DNA of 64,000 bases from UBA9619 sp964630665 (GTDB lineage Bacteria; Pseudomonadota; Gammaproteobacteria; Arenicellales; UBA868): assembly GCA_964630665.1 (NCBI GenBank), contig CAZVVN010000002.1, forward strand, positions 45,585 to 109,584, given 5' to 3'. Of the stretch, positions 25,345-35,336 are shown in pieces; the stretch's first letter is position 1; each line of letters opens with the position of its first letter. Made by a program: the position numbers and the translations under genes. Under the pieces are notes generated by a model. It was given only the letters and a program-made list of their open reading frames with translations. It searched no databases and was not told the origin of the DNA.

Positions 25345-26268
25345 TCATGAGCCCGCCGTTCGTGCGGCCGATCTTCGCTCCTGATACAGCAGTGTGGCCG
25401 CACGGTAAGCAACGGCACCCAGAACCATGATACCCCCGAACAACGCCATTCGGGTCGGTGTTTCTCCGAAAACCATCCACACCCAGACCGGTCCCAGGGT
25501 GAATTCGATCAGGGTGATCAGCATGATCTCAGTACCGGCGACATAGCGGGAGCCCAGGGTAAAGAAGTAGTGCACTGTGGTCACGATGACGGCGCCCCAG
25601 AGGAAGCAGATTGAGATGTCTCGGGTGGAGACCTGCATGTCGAAGCCGCTGCCGATCAGGCCAATGAGACCGGCCAGGATACCGCCCAGAACACTCGCCG
25701 GAAGCATGTTCCGGTCCTTGCCGATGCGCAGACATATGACGAAGATCGAGAAGAAAAGGGCACACAGCAGGGCCAGTAGATTGCCGAAGACAGCGCCTGA
25801 TATGAAACCGTCACCCACCATCACAGCGATTCCGGACATGGCTATCAGGACTGCGATGAACGTAGGCCGGGTGATCTTCTCCTTTAGAAACATCCGCGCC
25901 AGGACAGCTGTGATCAACGGTGCTGAACTGATAGTAAATAGCGCATTGGCGACGGTAGTGTGGCTCATGGCAACGATGAATATCGGGTTTGCCAGACCCA
26001 GGGACACAGCAGCGCCAAGACCTGCCCAGCCCACCTGGCGGAAAAGGCCGGGCAGTCTTGTGCGGTACTGATAGGCCAGAACCAGCAGCAGGGCGGGGAC
26101 AAAGAAAAGTTGGCGATACAGAATAATCTGCCATTCATTTGCGGATTCGATACTGCGGATGATGAGGCCGTTGACCGAAATCAGCAGGGTGCTCCCAGTA
26201 ATCATCGGTATCGCCCAGCGCTGTGCTGAAGTGACTGTGGCTGAGCCCCCCTTTTGGGTTTGGTCCAT
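25345..26268 (-). CDS. EamA/DMT superfamily transporter
   Basis: 307 residues with about ten hydrophobic helices arranged as two EamA repeats, the usual form of drug/metabolite transporters that export amino acids, nucleosides or small metabolites across the inner membrane. Segments include WAIPMITGSTLLISVNGLII and FVICLRIG; the second repeat ends with FTLGPVWVWMVFGETPTRMA, a DMT hallmark (WxxxFxxE). It is convergent with the amidinotransferase gene 72 bases away. Substrate unknown. Confidence 0.9.
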   Translation of the reverse strand: MDQTQKGGSATVTSAQRWAIPMITGSTLLISVNGLIIRSIESANEWQIILYRQLFFVPALLLVLAYQYRTRLPGLFRQVGWAGLGAAVSLGLANPIFIVAMSHTTVANALFTISSAPLITAVLARMFLKEKITRPTFIAVLIAMSGIAVMVGDGFISGAVFGNLLALLCALFFSIFVICLRIGKDRNMLPASVLGGILAGLIGLIGSGFDMQVSTRDISICFLWGAVIVTTVHYFFTLGSRYVAGTEIMLITLIEFTLGPVWVWMVFGETPTRMALFGGIMVLGAVAYRAATLLYQERRSAARTAGS

Positions 26269-26464
26269 TACCTGAGCGCTCTACTGATCTTGCGGGTCAA
26301 CTGTAAAAGGTTGGCAGCCTCAGTCACCGGTAACTCCAGCGAACATAGGGCAATGCAGTGTTCTTGTCAGGACAATCGACACTGGTTTTTAAGGTGACAA
26401 AATCCTGTTCCATACAACCTCAGCCGGCAATCCTGTTCCCTGAATATGCGTGTATGAACAGGGC

Positions 26465-27346
26465 TTAAAAGAGGCCTGAATTGAAGTCGTTAATGGCCTG
26501 TTCGATTTGCTGGCGGGTGTTCATCACGAATGGTCCATATCGGGCTATGGGTTCATTCAATGGCCGGGCAGCGACCAGGAGAAACCGGGCACCGGTGTCA
26601 CCGGCGATCACCTCGACACCCCGACCCTCGCCCAGCACTGCAAGCTGTCGGGCGCTGACTTGCCCGCTCTGGCCGTCCGTACTCGAGATGACAACTGTGC
26701 CATCGATGACGAAAACGAATGCAGCGTGAGCGGTCGGCAGGGTCTCGATGAACCGCTGTCCTGGCGGCACCTCCGCGTCTAGGTAGAGGGGGTCGGTGAT
26801 GACACCATACACCCGTCCCAGCGTACCCTTGCAGGTACGCCCGGCGATCACCCGTACCCGGGTACCCTCCGAGCGGGTCTCAACAGGGATATCTTTGGCT
26901 GGATACTCATGGTATCTGGGGGCGCACATCTTTTCCGTGCTGGGCAGATTGACCCACAGCTGAAACCCGGCAAGCCGCCCGTGTTCCTGTTCAGGCATTT
27001 CAGAATGGACGATGCCTCTACCGGCCGTCATCCATTGGATGCCACCGCTCTCGATGACCCCGCTGTGTCCGGCACTGTCTTCATGTCGCACCGTGCCGGC
27101 GAGGAGATAGGTGACTGTTTCAAACCCGCGGTGTGGATGGGATGGAAAGCCGGCGATGTAATCGTTCGGGTTGTCAGATTCAAAAAAATCCAGCAGCAGG
27201 AAAGGGTCGAGGTGATCCAGGTCCTGGGAGCCGATATAGCGTCTGAGGCGTACACCGGCACCATCCGAGGTGGCCTGCCCGCCGGTCACCTCAAAGATGC
27301 TGCGCCGATTCAGATGGTCGTCTTCAATCTCTTGTCTATTGAGCAT
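26465..27346 (-). CDS. pirin family protein
   Basis: 293-residue bicupin of the pirin family. The single iron site is complete: His70 and His72 in SHPHRGFET, His114 and Glu116 in GIVHSEMPE. Bacterial pirins include quercetin dioxygenases and regulators of pyruvate metabolism, and most have no known substrate. The distal cupin has WVNLPSTEKMCAPRYHEYPA, a common family segment. It is divergent from the phosphate acyltransferase gene. Confidence 0.92.
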   Translation of the reverse strand: MLNRQEIEDDHLNRRSIFEVTGGQATSDGAGVRLRRYIGSQDLDHLDPFLLLDFFESDNPNDYIAGFPSHPHRGFETVTYLLAGTVRHEDSAGHSGVIESGGIQWMTAGRGIVHSEMPEQEHGRLAGFQLWVNLPSTEKMCAPRYHEYPAKDIPVETRSEGTRVRVIAGRTCKGTLGRVYGVITDPLYLDAEVPPGQRFIETLPTAHAAFVFVIDGTVVISSTDGQSGQVSARQLAVLGEGRGVEVIAGDTGARFLLVAARPLNEPIARYGPFVMNTRQQIEQAINDFNSGLF

Positions 27347-27605
27347 GTTGACCTGTGCTGGCTTGATCTGTTGAATAGGACTGGATTAGACCGTCATCCG
27401 GGCGGCAGGGACATCCAGGAAACCCACCGTTGATGGCTCCGGCCATAGTTATAAGGGCAGTCCCACGTGTTCACAAGGCAGAATAGCCTATTTCGTATTG
27501 AGACCAGATTGGTTAACCTCCCCTCTCCCAGAAGACCTGATAGTCGGTGATGCCGGTCTGCTGGTCTCACCCGAATTACTGTTTGCGGCGGCGCAGGAGT
27601 GCAAT

Positions 27606-28535
27606 GTGTTGAGTTCCGAAAAGGTATGTTGTCCGGATTATCTCCTGCAGAAGGTGAGAAATCTCAAGCCGGTGAAGACAGCAGTGGTCGGCTCGGGTGC
27701 ACAGGTGGTTCTTGAAGGCGTCCGGGATGCTGTTGAAGCCGGCATCATCGAACCGGTTCTGATCGGTGATCCAGATGTCATTTCGGAGTACGCTGATGAA
27801 ATCGCCTGGAGCACAAAGGATTGTGAGATCATTGCGGCGGTTGACGAGATCACGGCTGGCATGAGCGGTGCGCAACTGGCCCGCAGCGGCGAGGTCGAGA
27901 TGGTGCTCAAGGGGCATATTCATACCGACGCTTTCATGCGCCCGTTGATCAGCCGAAAGACCGGTCCCAGGAGCCGGCGACGCCTGTCACATGTATTTCA
28001 CATGACGGTACCTGGTAGTGATACGGTTCTAATGTTGACTGACTGTGCGATCAATGTCGCACCTGATGTCAAGGCACGAACCACAATCATCCACAACGCA
28101 GTGGAACTGGCTCACGATCTCGGTAATCCCAGGCCAAAGGTCGCCCTGCTGGCAGCATCCGAGGAAATCAGTCGGGCCATGCCGGTCACCCTTGAGTGCC
28201 AGGAAATTATGAACAGGTGTGTTGATCTGGCGCTGGCAGCCGATATCTATGGACCTCTTGCCCTTGACAATATCGTGTCCCCAGAAGCTGCACGGCTGAA
28301 GGGGATCTCCAGTTCCGTCGCCGGCTACGCCGACATTATCCTGGTCCCGACCATCGAGGTTGGCAATGCACTGTTCAAGACGATGGTCTATTTTCTGGGC
28401 GCCTGTGCCGCTGGTATCGTGCTCGGTGCCAGTGTGCCTATTCTGCTTACCAGCCGGGCCGATCCCGCAGCTGCACGACTGGCCAGCACCGCCGTCGGGG
28501 CGATCGTGGCGAGGACCCGTGAGAGCAGGGCATAG
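27606..28535 (+). CDS. phosphate acetyl/butyryltransferase family protein
   Basis: About 309 residues from GTG 27606, which has AGGAGT six bases upstream; an in-frame TTG at 27498 would add 36 residues with no ribosome binding site. The family moves an acyl group between CoA and phosphate (Pta, Ptb). Landmarks are LKGHIHTDAFMRPL, a Ptb signature, ADIYGPLALDNIVSPEAA, and the ADIILVPTIEVGN block near the C-terminus. No acetate or butyrate kinase follows, so the partner enzyme lies elsewhere. In such Ptb-like proteins the chain-length preference cannot be told. Confidence 0.88.
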   Translation: MLSSEKVCCPDYLLQKVRNLKPVKTAVVGSGAQVVLEGVRDAVEAGIIEPVLIGDPDVISEYADEIAWSTKDCEIIAAVDEITAGMSGAQLARSGEVEMVLKGHIHTDAFMRPLISRKTGPRSRRRLSHVFHMTVPGSDTVLMLTDCAINVAPDVKARTTIIHNAVELAHDLGNPRPKVALLAASEEISRAMPVTLECQEIMNRCVDLALAADIYGPLALDNIVSPEAARLKGISSSVAGYADIILVPTIEVGNALFKTMVYFLGACAAGIVLGASVPILLTSRADPAAARLASTAVGAIVARTRESRA

Positions 28536-28626
28536 CAGACGATCTTTCCGGCGTGATAACAGGGCGCTCAGGCGGTAGGCAGGGGCCCGGTGTTAACCAC
28601 AGGCGCCCTGGACTGCTGCGCCATCA

Positions 28627-29562
28627 TCAGTCCTGTTCAGTCTGGTTGTCGAGCAGACTGTCTTCTGGATCAGGGAGTGAGGTCGTGTTCCAGTTTGTTG
28701 CCGCGAATGCCCAGAATTCATCGGTGGTTTCGATTGGTGAATCTGGTGCAGGCTGGTTTAGGAATTCCCAGGCCGCCAGTAGGGAAGGCACTGGCGCGTT
28801 TGCCGAGACTGGTCGGGCCTTGTCCTGCTTGCTGAGTTTTTTCCCCTGATCATCAAGCACGATTGGCAGGTGTCCATAAGCGGGTCGACCGTAGCCCAGC
28901 AGGGTCTGGAGATGGATCTGGCGTGGGGTGGAGTGAAGCAGATCCGCACCCCGAACGACGTGGGTGATTCGATCCAGGTGATCATCAACGACAACGGCAA
29001 GTTGATATGCGGCAAACCCGTCGGAGCGACGTATCACATAGTCGCCGACATCGAAGGCCAGGTTCTGGCACACCTGGCCGACGAACCGGTCGCTGAACTT
29101 GATTGAGACCTGGTCAGTTTTCAGCCTTACCGCCAGCCTCCGCTCTCCTTGAGGCGGCATTCTCCTGCAGGTTCCGGGATAGATCGGACCCTGTGAGCCT
29201 TTCCTACCGGCAGCTAGAACGTCCTTGCGGCTGCAATCGCAGTAAAACGCCAGGCCGTCGGACACCAGTTCGCCGATGATCTCTTGATAGATAGATTTGC
29301 GCTGCGTCTGGTAGGCGGGCGCAGCGTGCCAGCTGAATCCAAATCCCTCGAGTTGCTGCAGAATGGCCTCGGCCACACCCGGTACTGCTCGCGTCTCGTC
29401 GATGTCATCGATCCGGACCTGCCACGTGCCACCCTGGTGAAGCGCGTCAGCATAGCTCCCTACCGCGGCTACCAGGGAGCCAAAATGTAGCAGGCCAGTG
29501 GGAGATGGCGCGAAGCGCCCGGCATAGGCCGGTCCGGCAGAATCGTCAGCGTGATCAGGCAC
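28627..29562 (-). CDS. gluQ: tRNA glutamyl-Q(34) synthetase
   Basis: Ligates glutamate onto the queuosine base at position 34 of tRNA-Asp. It is a truncated glutamyl-tRNA synthetase lacking the anticodon-binding domain; 311 residues fits. Marks: the HIGH-like FAPSPTGLLHFGSL (17-30), zinc ligands CDC near 107 and YPGTC near 128, IRRSDGFAAYQLAVVVDD in the catalytic core, and a KKLSKQ signature near 251. It begins six bases after the cyclotransferase-like gene. In E. coli it follows dksA, which is not present here. Confidence 0.93.
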   Translation of the reverse strand: MPDHADDSAGPAYAGRFAPSPTGLLHFGSLVAAVGSYADALHQGGTWQVRIDDIDETRAVPGVAEAILQQLEGFGFSWHAAPAYQTQRKSIYQEIIGELVSDGLAFYCDCSRKDVLAAGRKGSQGPIYPGTCRRMPPQGERRLAVRLKTDQVSIKFSDRFVGQVCQNLAFDVGDYVIRRSDGFAAYQLAVVVDDHLDRITHVVRGADLLHSTPRQIHLQTLLGYGRPAYGHLPIVLDDQGKKLSKQDKARPVSANAPVPSLLAAWEFLNQPAPDSPIETTDEFWAFAATNWNTTSLPDPEDSLLDNQTEQD

Positions 29563-29568
29563 TTTGGC

Positions 29569-30147
29569 TCAATCGAACTGTTTGCTCCACCAGGATTGCT
29601 CCGCCAAGGCACGGCGTAAGGGGGTGTCCACTCGACTTGGCGCCATCTGGATGTAACGGTGGGCCTCTGATAGGGATTCGCCTTGTAGATCTCGCAGATG
29701 GGCTACGGCCGCGGGCACCGAAAACGGCTCGCCAGTCGCTTTCTCGAAATTCCGTTCGCCATCGGTCCAGGCAGCGCCGTCAAAACTTGAGTGCTGCAGC
29801 CAGCGCTGGACCGTGGCCAGAGTGGTGTTGGATCGGGACCACCGTGTCCCCCTGTTCCCATCCAGATAACCGATTTTGTCGATCGCGGCACGTTCCCTGG
29901 TGGCGAGATCAGATACTGCGAGCGCTAATGAATCCCGCCGGCTGCGAATGACGCAGGTCGGGCAGTTCTGCCCGTCAATGTGATCGATGACCAGGGCCAG
30001 GGCCCGTTTGCGTTTTGCAGATACCAAGGAGAACTCAAGTGGCAGGATGGGGCCTGAATAAAAGTCCCACTCTCCCGTTACCCAGGGTCTCAGATCATCT
30101 AAGTCCCAGATCAGGGAGCCAAATCCAATGATAGCGTATAGGGGCAT
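29569..30147 (-). CDS. gamma-glutamylcyclotransferase-like protein
   Basis: 192 residues opening with YAIIGFGSLIWD, the family's substrate-pocket YGSLxW motif. Relatives release 5-oxoproline from gamma-glutamyl amino acids or glutathione (GGCT, ChaC). The catalytic glutamate usually found mid-domain is not obvious, so activity is uncertain. It is the first gene of a pair with gluQ. Confidence 0.65.
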   Translation of the reverse strand: MPLYAIIGFGSLIWDLDDLRPWVTGEWDFYSGPILPLEFSLVSAKRKRALALVIDHIDGQNCPTCVIRSRRDSLALAVSDLATRERAAIDKIGYLDGNRGTRWSRSNTTLATVQRWLQHSSFDGAAWTDGERNFEKATGEPFSVPAAVAHLRDLQGESLSEAHRYIQMAPSRVDTPLRRALAEQSWWSKQFD

Positions 30148-30316
30148 ATTGGCCTGGTCGTGCAGTGGATGAGCTACCCCAATGATACGCGAGATAAGAA
30201 CCGGGCTTGTCAGTGAAGGCAGGCCACCCGCAACCTCATCCGGCCAGTGGGTATCTCGGTTGACAGATTATTGGCCGGTGGGCGATACAATAGAGTGCCT
30301 CAATGAGAACAGTGCC

Positions 30317-30973
30317 ATGCAGAATGTGTTTTCAACCCGCCACGAGGACCTGCCGGATGAGTTACCCCTTTTCCCGCTGACCGGGGCGGTACTTCTTCCG
30401 AACGGCCAGTTGCCTCTCAATATATTCGAGCCACGCTATCTCAACATGGTGCTTGACGCACTTGCAGGCCCAAGGTTGATCGGAATGGTACAACCTCTAC
30501 CAGGCATGGAAAGCGATTTACCGGAACTCCATCTGACCGGCTGTGCTGGACGGGTCGTCAGTTTCAATGAAACACGCGACGATCGATTGTTGATTGTTCT
30601 GGGCGGCGTCTGCCGGTTCGACATTGTTAAAGAGCTGGATACCCGCCGCGGGTATCGCCAATCAGTGGTGAGCTGGGAGCGGTTTGCACATGATCTGGAT
30701 CAGGAAAGGGACTTGGACCTGGAGAAGAAAGGTCTGCTGGATTCAGTGCGGCGCTATCTTGAGCAACGCAATCTCAGTGTGGAATGGGAGGTCCTGAAGG
30801 ACCTAGAGATTCCCGAACTGGTCGACACCCTGGGCTGCAGCCTGCCTTTCTCGCCGCGTGAAAAACAGGGCCTGGTGGAGGCGCTGATCCTGCGCGACCG
30901 CTATGACCTGGTCAGCGCCTTATGTGAGTTTGGAACGGCCTCGCTGGCTGAAGCGAGCCCAAGGCCCCACTAA
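30317..30973 (+). CDS. LON peptidase substrate-binding domain protein
   Basis: 218 residues that match the N-terminal substrate-binding domain of Lon without ATPase or protease parts: LPLFPLTGAVLLPNGQLPLN at about 16-35, IFEPRYLNMV just after, and GCAGRVVSFNETRDDRLLIV further on. Free-standing versions are common in proteobacteria and their role is undefined. ATG 30317 is preferred as the conserved part starts soon after. Convergent with cysG. Confidence 0.85.
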   Translation: MQNVFSTRHEDLPDELPLFPLTGAVLLPNGQLPLNIFEPRYLNMVLDALAGPRLIGMVQPLPGMESDLPELHLTGCAGRVVSFNETRDDRLLIVLGGVCRFDIVKELDTRRGYRQSVVSWERFAHDLDQERDLDLEKKGLLDSVRRYLEQRNLSVEWEVLKDLEIPELVDTLGCSLPFSPREKQGLVEALILRDRYDLVSALCEFGTASLAEASPRPH

Positions 30974-31123
30974 AATTGATCTGTCAACGCCGTTGTGCAA
31001 TTTGTATCCTGTTGTTCCTGATTACTGCAGTGTAGATCTCAGGGTCGACTTGGACGGGTTTACCGAGACCCGGCGCATCGTGCCAGCTTTCGGCGTCCGC
31101 GGGTATCGTCATCGTCTCCGGTT

Positions 31124-32572
31124 TCAGTCTACCCGCACAGAACCAGGTCGAAGACCGGTCTCGGTGGCCAGAATCTGGTGATCTGATTCTGGTCGGTACC
31201 AGCCCAGTGTTTCACGCAACCTGACCACCTCGCCAATGATCAGCAGTGTCGGCGGTTGAACGTTCTCGGCAGCTACTCTGGACGGCAGAGTGCCAAGCGT
31301 CCCGACAATGACCTTCTGATTGCGCGTCGTGCCTTGCTGGATGAGCGCAGCGGGTTTATCGATGCTGGAACCATGCTTGACCAGGGCTTGGCAGACTGAC
31401 TCCAGGCCCGTCAGGCCCATATAGACGACCACCGTCTGTTTAGGTCGTGAAAGCATTCGCCAATCGAGGTCGATAATCTCACCCTTGAGATGGCCAGTCA
31501 CAAAAGTGCACGACTGCGCATAGTCCCGATGGGTCAGCGGGATACCGGTATAGGAAGCACAGCCTGAGGCCGCAGTGATACCGGGAATGACCTGGAATGG
31601 GATGTTTTCCCTGACCAGGTCTTCTATTTCTTCACCGCCGCGGCCGAAAATAAAAGGATCACCGCCCTTGAGTCGAAGGACCCGCCGGCCCTGTTTGGCC
31701 AGATCGACCAGCAGCCGGTTGATGTCCTGCTGAGGTACTCGATGGTTGGCGCGGGCTTTGCCGACATAGATTCGTTCCGCATCACGTCGGACAAGATCAA
31801 CGATCTCTGCTGTGACCAGCCGGTCGTAGAGAACGACGTCAGCCTGTTGCATAAGCCGCAAGGCACGAAATGTCAGCAGATCGGGGTCGCCAGGACCGGC
31901 CCCGACGAGATAGACCTCTCCCTGCCGATAATCGTTGTCCTGTGGATTCTCGATCAGTTCTTTGAGTGCGTCTCGGGCTTCTTCATCTCTACCAGCGAAA
32001 ACCAGCTCAGCGATAGGTCCCTGGAGTACCTGTTCCCAAAAGGCCCGGCGTACGCGGGTCGATTTGAAAGTAGCTTTGGCCTTGGTCCGAAACGAGCCTG
32101 CGAGGTCGGCAAGGTGGCCATAAGCCGCCGGGATCAGGGTTTCCAGGCGGCTTTTCAGCAGTCTTGAAAGGACAGGTGCAGAACCGCCAGTACCGACCGC
32201 GATGAGAACCGGCGAGCGGTCGACAATCGACGGCACGATGAAACTGCATAATTCGGGTTGATCGACCACGTTGACGGGTACACCCTGACGGATAGCAGTT
32301 TCCGAGGCCTGTCGATTAATCTCTTTATCGTCGGTTGCGGCAACCACAAGTCGCATTCCTTCGATCTGTTCTGGAACGAACGTGTCTTCGATAAGGGTGA
32401 GTGCCTTTTCCGCCGCCATTGCCTTGATCCTGGCGTTGGCCGACTTTGCTACGACAGTGACCCGGGCTCCGCTCTTCAACAGTATCTTGATCTTCCGGTA
32501 AGCGATATCGCCACCACCGGTCACCAGACACGGTGCGTTTCGAAGGTGCAGGAAAATCGGTAAATAATTCAT
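31124..32572 (-). CDS. cysG: siroheme synthase (CysG, trifunctional)
   Basis: Makes siroheme for sulfite and nitrite reductases: the C-terminal half methylates uroporphyrinogen III with SAM, and the N-terminal half oxidises precorrin-2 with NAD and inserts iron. 482 residues. N-terminal VTGGGDIAYRKIK (about 17-29) is the dinucleotide site; C-terminal marks are VGAGPGDPDLLT, YDRLV, RLKGGDPFIFGRGGEE and GITAASGCASYTGIPLTHRD. ATG 32572 is chosen because the domain begins there; the open frame extends 28 codons upstream. It follows the Sel1 gene by 16 bases. It implies assimilatory sulfite or nitrite reduction in this organism. Confidence 0.95.
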   Translation of the reverse strand: MNYLPIFLHLRNAPCLVTGGGDIAYRKIKILLKSGARVTVVAKSANARIKAMAAEKALTLIEDTFVPEQIEGMRLVVAATDDKEINRQASETAIRQGVPVNVVDQPELCSFIVPSIVDRSPVLIAVGTGGSAPVLSRLLKSRLETLIPAAYGHLADLAGSFRTKAKATFKSTRVRRAFWEQVLQGPIAELVFAGRDEEARDALKELIENPQDNDYRQGEVYLVGAGPGDPDLLTFRALRLMQQADVVLYDRLVTAEIVDLVRRDAERIYVGKARANHRVPQQDINRLLVDLAKQGRRVLRLKGGDPFIFGRGGEEIEDLVRENIPFQVIPGITAASGCASYTGIPLTHRDYAQSCTFVTGHLKGEIIDLDWRMLSRPKQTVVVYMGLTGLESVCQALVKHGSSIDKPAALIQQGTTRNQKVIVGTLGTLPSRVAAENVQPPTLLIIGEVVRLRETLGWYRPESDHQILATETGLRPGSVRVD

Positions 32573-32588
32573 CACCCGTTTTCTACGC

Positions 32589-33074
32589 TCAGTACCCTGA
32601 TAACTCGTCCGGATCAAACCCGGCTCTTTCGTACAGCACCTTCGCCTTGATAGCATCTTTATCGGTACCCCGTCCCTGTTGGTACATCTGGGCGAGTGCT
32701 ACCATCGATCCTTGAAGGCCGAGGTCAGCGGCCTGCTGGAAGCAGGCCAGCGCCTTGCGTTCATCCTTAACTGTGCAGTCCCCCTCCAGGTGCATCTGCC
32801 CCAGCCCGTGGACCGCCGGACCGTAATACTGCCCCGCTGCGCTTGCCATCCACCGGTAAGCGAGCTGTTCATTTCGGACCTGGCCCAGCCCGTTCTGGCA
32901 CATGATGGCCAGCCGATATTGTGCCGCTGCTTCACCTGCCTCAGCGAACGGCTTCAACAGCGACCTGGCCTGGCTGAATTGCTTGGCTTCAAAGGCGGCT
33001 ATACCGCTGCCAAGAGATATCTGAAGATCATCCGGCATTGGGCCGACTATAGGTTGTGCTTTTGGCTTTTTCAC
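32589..33074 (-). CDS. Sel1-like repeat protein
   Basis: 161 residues with about three Sel1-type helical repeats, for example AAAQYRLAIMCQNGLGQVRN, YGPAVHGLGQMHLEGDCTVK and GSMVALAQMYQQGRGTDKD, each with the A-x-x-x-L-G-x-x-Y-x-x-G-x-G pattern. Such repeats usually scaffold protein contacts. No signal peptide is visible, so it is probably cytoplasmic. It precedes cysG on the same strand. Confidence 0.85.
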   Translation of the reverse strand: MKKPKAQPIVGPMPDDLQISLGSGIAAFEAKQFSQARSLLKPFAEAGEAAAQYRLAIMCQNGLGQVRNEQLAYRWMASAAGQYYGPAVHGLGQMHLEGDCTVKDERKALACFQQAADLGLQGSMVALAQMYQQGRGTDKDAIKAKVLYERAGFDPDELSGY

Positions 33075-33153
33075 TACCCATTTGGGTATGGAGAGTAAAG
33101 CGTACCGGATTTAGACTGTGACGCTCTGTAATGTTGGTTTGAAGAGAGCACTG

Positions 33154-34269
33154 ATGACAAAGGCTTCGATTGAACTGGAAATGCGGTCGTATTTACAGCG
33201 TATCGCGACGGGCCCGGAACTCAGCAAGGATCTAACTGAAGAGGAGACGTGCCGGGCAGTGTCCGCGATCCTGGACGGGGTGGCGGACGAAGTCCAGTCG
33301 GCGATCTTCCTGATTGCGCTGCGTATGAAACGAGAGACCAACGCGGAGAACAGGGGCGGGCTTCGTGCGCTACTGGATCATTCGATTCAGGTCACGTCCC
33401 GTATAAATGACGTTGTTCACATCGCTGATCCTTTTGACGGGTTTACCCGTGGGCTACCGGCGGCTCCGTTTCTGCCATCCGTGCTTGCTGCTTGTGGTAT
33501 CGCCACGCTCAGCAGCGGAGCAGAGTCTGTCGGACCCAAGTATGGGGCCACGCATCGGCAGGTGCTCCGGGCAATTGGCATCAATGTAGAGCTTTCACCG
33601 GCATCGGCCGCCCAGCAGCTGGAGGCTCCTCGATGCGGATGGGCTTACGTGGATCAGCGTTATACCTGTCCCGGTCTGCACGCCCTGGTAGAGCTGCGTA
33701 CCCGAATCGTGAAGCGTCCCATGCTGACTACGCTGGAAGTGTTGTTGGCACCCGTGCTGGGGCAGCATGCGACCCATCTTGTGACGGGCTATGTTCACAA
33801 GTCTTATCCCCCGGTCTACAGCATGTTGGCACGCCAGGCGGGCTATGCGTCGGCGGCAATCGTACGCGGAGTCGAAGGCGGTGTGATCGCTTCGCTCAAC
33901 CAAACCTCGCGACTGGTTCGTTTCTGCAATTCTGGCGACGATGAAGCGGTGCGCCTTGATCCATTCGAGATTGGGCTCGAGTCAGCCGACCGGTCAGTAC
34001 CGCTTCCGGACAATCTGCCGAGCGTAGATCTGAATGACGGCATTGGGCCCCGTGTTGATGCCGGAGCCGTAGCGCTGGCCGCAGCCGCAGCTGGCCAGAA
34101 TGCCCTGCGCGGTCAACCCGGGCCGATGTATGACAGCCTAGTGTACGGCGGGGCTGTCGTTCTCTGGCAACTGGGTCAAGTCTCTACTCTGCAAGAGGGC
34201 GCGGCAGCCGTCAGACAGACACTGGATAGTGGTGAGGCCTTGCGCCGCCTGGAGGCTGCCCAACAATAG
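33154..34269 (+). CDS. anthranilate phosphoribosyltransferase-like protein (TrpD2/YbiB type)
   Basis: 371 residues from ATG 33154. The fold is that of nucleoside phosphorylase/TrpD, but the phosphoribosyl-pyrophosphate glycine motif of true TrpD (GTGGD) is missing; the equivalent region reads SGAESVGPKYG. TrpD2/YbiB proteins bind nucleic acid and lack anthranilate transferase activity. An RIVKRPMLTTLEVLLAPVLG block replaces the usual RHPAMK-NVR region. Divergent from the Sel1-cysG pair, and 20 bases before the assembly gap. Confidence 0.82.
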   Translation: MTKASIELEMRSYLQRIATGPELSKDLTEEETCRAVSAILDGVADEVQSAIFLIALRMKRETNAENRGGLRALLDHSIQVTSRINDVVHIADPFDGFTRGLPAAPFLPSVLAACGIATLSSGAESVGPKYGATHRQVLRAIGINVELSPASAAQQLEAPRCGWAYVDQRYTCPGLHALVELRTRIVKRPMLTTLEVLLAPVLGQHATHLVTGYVHKSYPPVYSMLARQAGYASAAIVRGVEGGVIASLNQTSRLVRFCNSGDDEAVRLDPFEIGLESADRSVPLPDNLPSVDLNDGIGPRVDAGAVALAAAAAGQNALRGQPGPMYDSLVYGGAVVLWQLGQVSTLQEGAAAVRQTLDSGEALRRLEAAQQ

Positions 34270-34289
34270 CTGGCCGGGCCAGGCGGTCC

Positions 34290-34389
34290 NNNNNNNNNNN
34301 NNNNNNNNNNNNNNNNNNNNNNNNNNNNNNNNNNNNNNNNNNNNNNNNNNNNNNNNNNNNNNNNNNNNNNNNNNNNNNNNNNNNNNNNN
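34290..34389. other. assembly gap of exactly 100 N
   Basis: A run of 100 N, the conventional placeholder for a scaffold join of unknown length. Sequence between the TrpD2-like gene and the next LysR gene is missing, so their adjacency is not proved. Confidence 0.99.
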
Positions 34390-34433
34390 TTCCGTGACCG
34401 CCACGCTCAAGAGTGCATTGAAGAGAACCGTCG

Positions 34434-35336
34434 ATGCATATCACGATCCGCCAATTGCAGGTTTTCGAAGCCGTGGCACGACATGCGAGTTATACCCGAG
34501 CTGCGGAGGGGTTGCACCTGACCCAGCCGGCCGTGTCCATGCAGATCAAGCAGCTGGAAGGCTCTGTCGGTTTGCCGCTTTTTGAACAAATCGGTAAGCG
34601 TATCTTCCTGACTCAGGCTGGTGAGGCGATGCTGCGACATGCCCAAACCATCATCGGGCACCTGGCCGCCGCCAGAGAGGAGATGGATGATCTGAAAGGG
34701 GTGGATTCGGGACGCTTGAGAATTGCCGTTGCCTCGACTGTCAATTATTTTGCCACGCGTCTTCTGGCCAGGTTTGCACGCCAGCATCCGGGAGTGAAGA
34801 TCACGCTGGATGTTACCAATCGCGAGACACTGCTGCAGAATCTGGAACACAATCTACCGGACGTGGTGTTGATGGGTGCGCCTCCTAAGGGTCTGGACCT
34901 TCAGGCAGACGCCTTTATGGACAATCCACTCATTATGATAGCGCCACCCGATCACCGCTTTGCAAAACGGCGGACGATCGCATTGGGAAATCTCGATACT
35001 GAGACTTTCGTGATTCGGGAGTCGGGATCGGGCACCCGAATTGCGATGGAACGCTTTTTCAACCTCAAAGCGTTTGAACCCTGCGCAACCATCGAGATGA
35101 CCGATAATGAAGCGATAAAACAGAGCGTCGAAGCCGGTCTGGGTCTGGCGATTGTGTCAATCCACACGGTCGAGCTGGAGCTCGCAGCCAAGCGGTTGAT
35201 TAAGCTGAATATCAAGGGGATGCCGATCAAGCGACGCTGGTATGTCGGGCACCGGCGGGGCAAGCGCCTGTCACCGACTGCCCAGGCCTTCAGGCAGTTT
35301 GTCATCGATGAAGGTGCGCGGCAGGCCGTCAGCTGA
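34434..35336 (+). CDS. LysR-family regulator, CbbR-like
   Basis: 300 residues. The N-terminal winged helix-turn-helix reads RQLQVFEAVARHASYTRAAE (7-26) and LHLTQPAVSMQIKQLEG, the LysR signature; the rest is the periplasmic-binding-like effector domain. The text is closest to CbbR, which controls carbon fixation genes, but no Rubisco genes lie in the window and CysB-like roles near siroheme genes are equally possible. The regulated genes may lie in the gap just upstream. Confidence 0.88.
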   Translation: MHITIRQLQVFEAVARHASYTRAAEGLHLTQPAVSMQIKQLEGSVGLPLFEQIGKRIFLTQAGEAMLRHAQTIIGHLAAAREEMDDLKGVDSGRLRIAVASTVNYFATRLLARFARQHPGVKITLDVTNRETLLQNLEHNLPDVVLMGAPPKGLDLQADAFMDNPLIMIAPPDHRFAKRRTIALGNLDTETFVIRESGSGTRIAMERFFNLKAFEPCATIEMTDNEAIKQSVEAGLGLAIVSIHTVELELAAKRLIKLNIKGMPIKRRWYVGHRRGKRLSPTAQAFRQFVIDEGARQAVS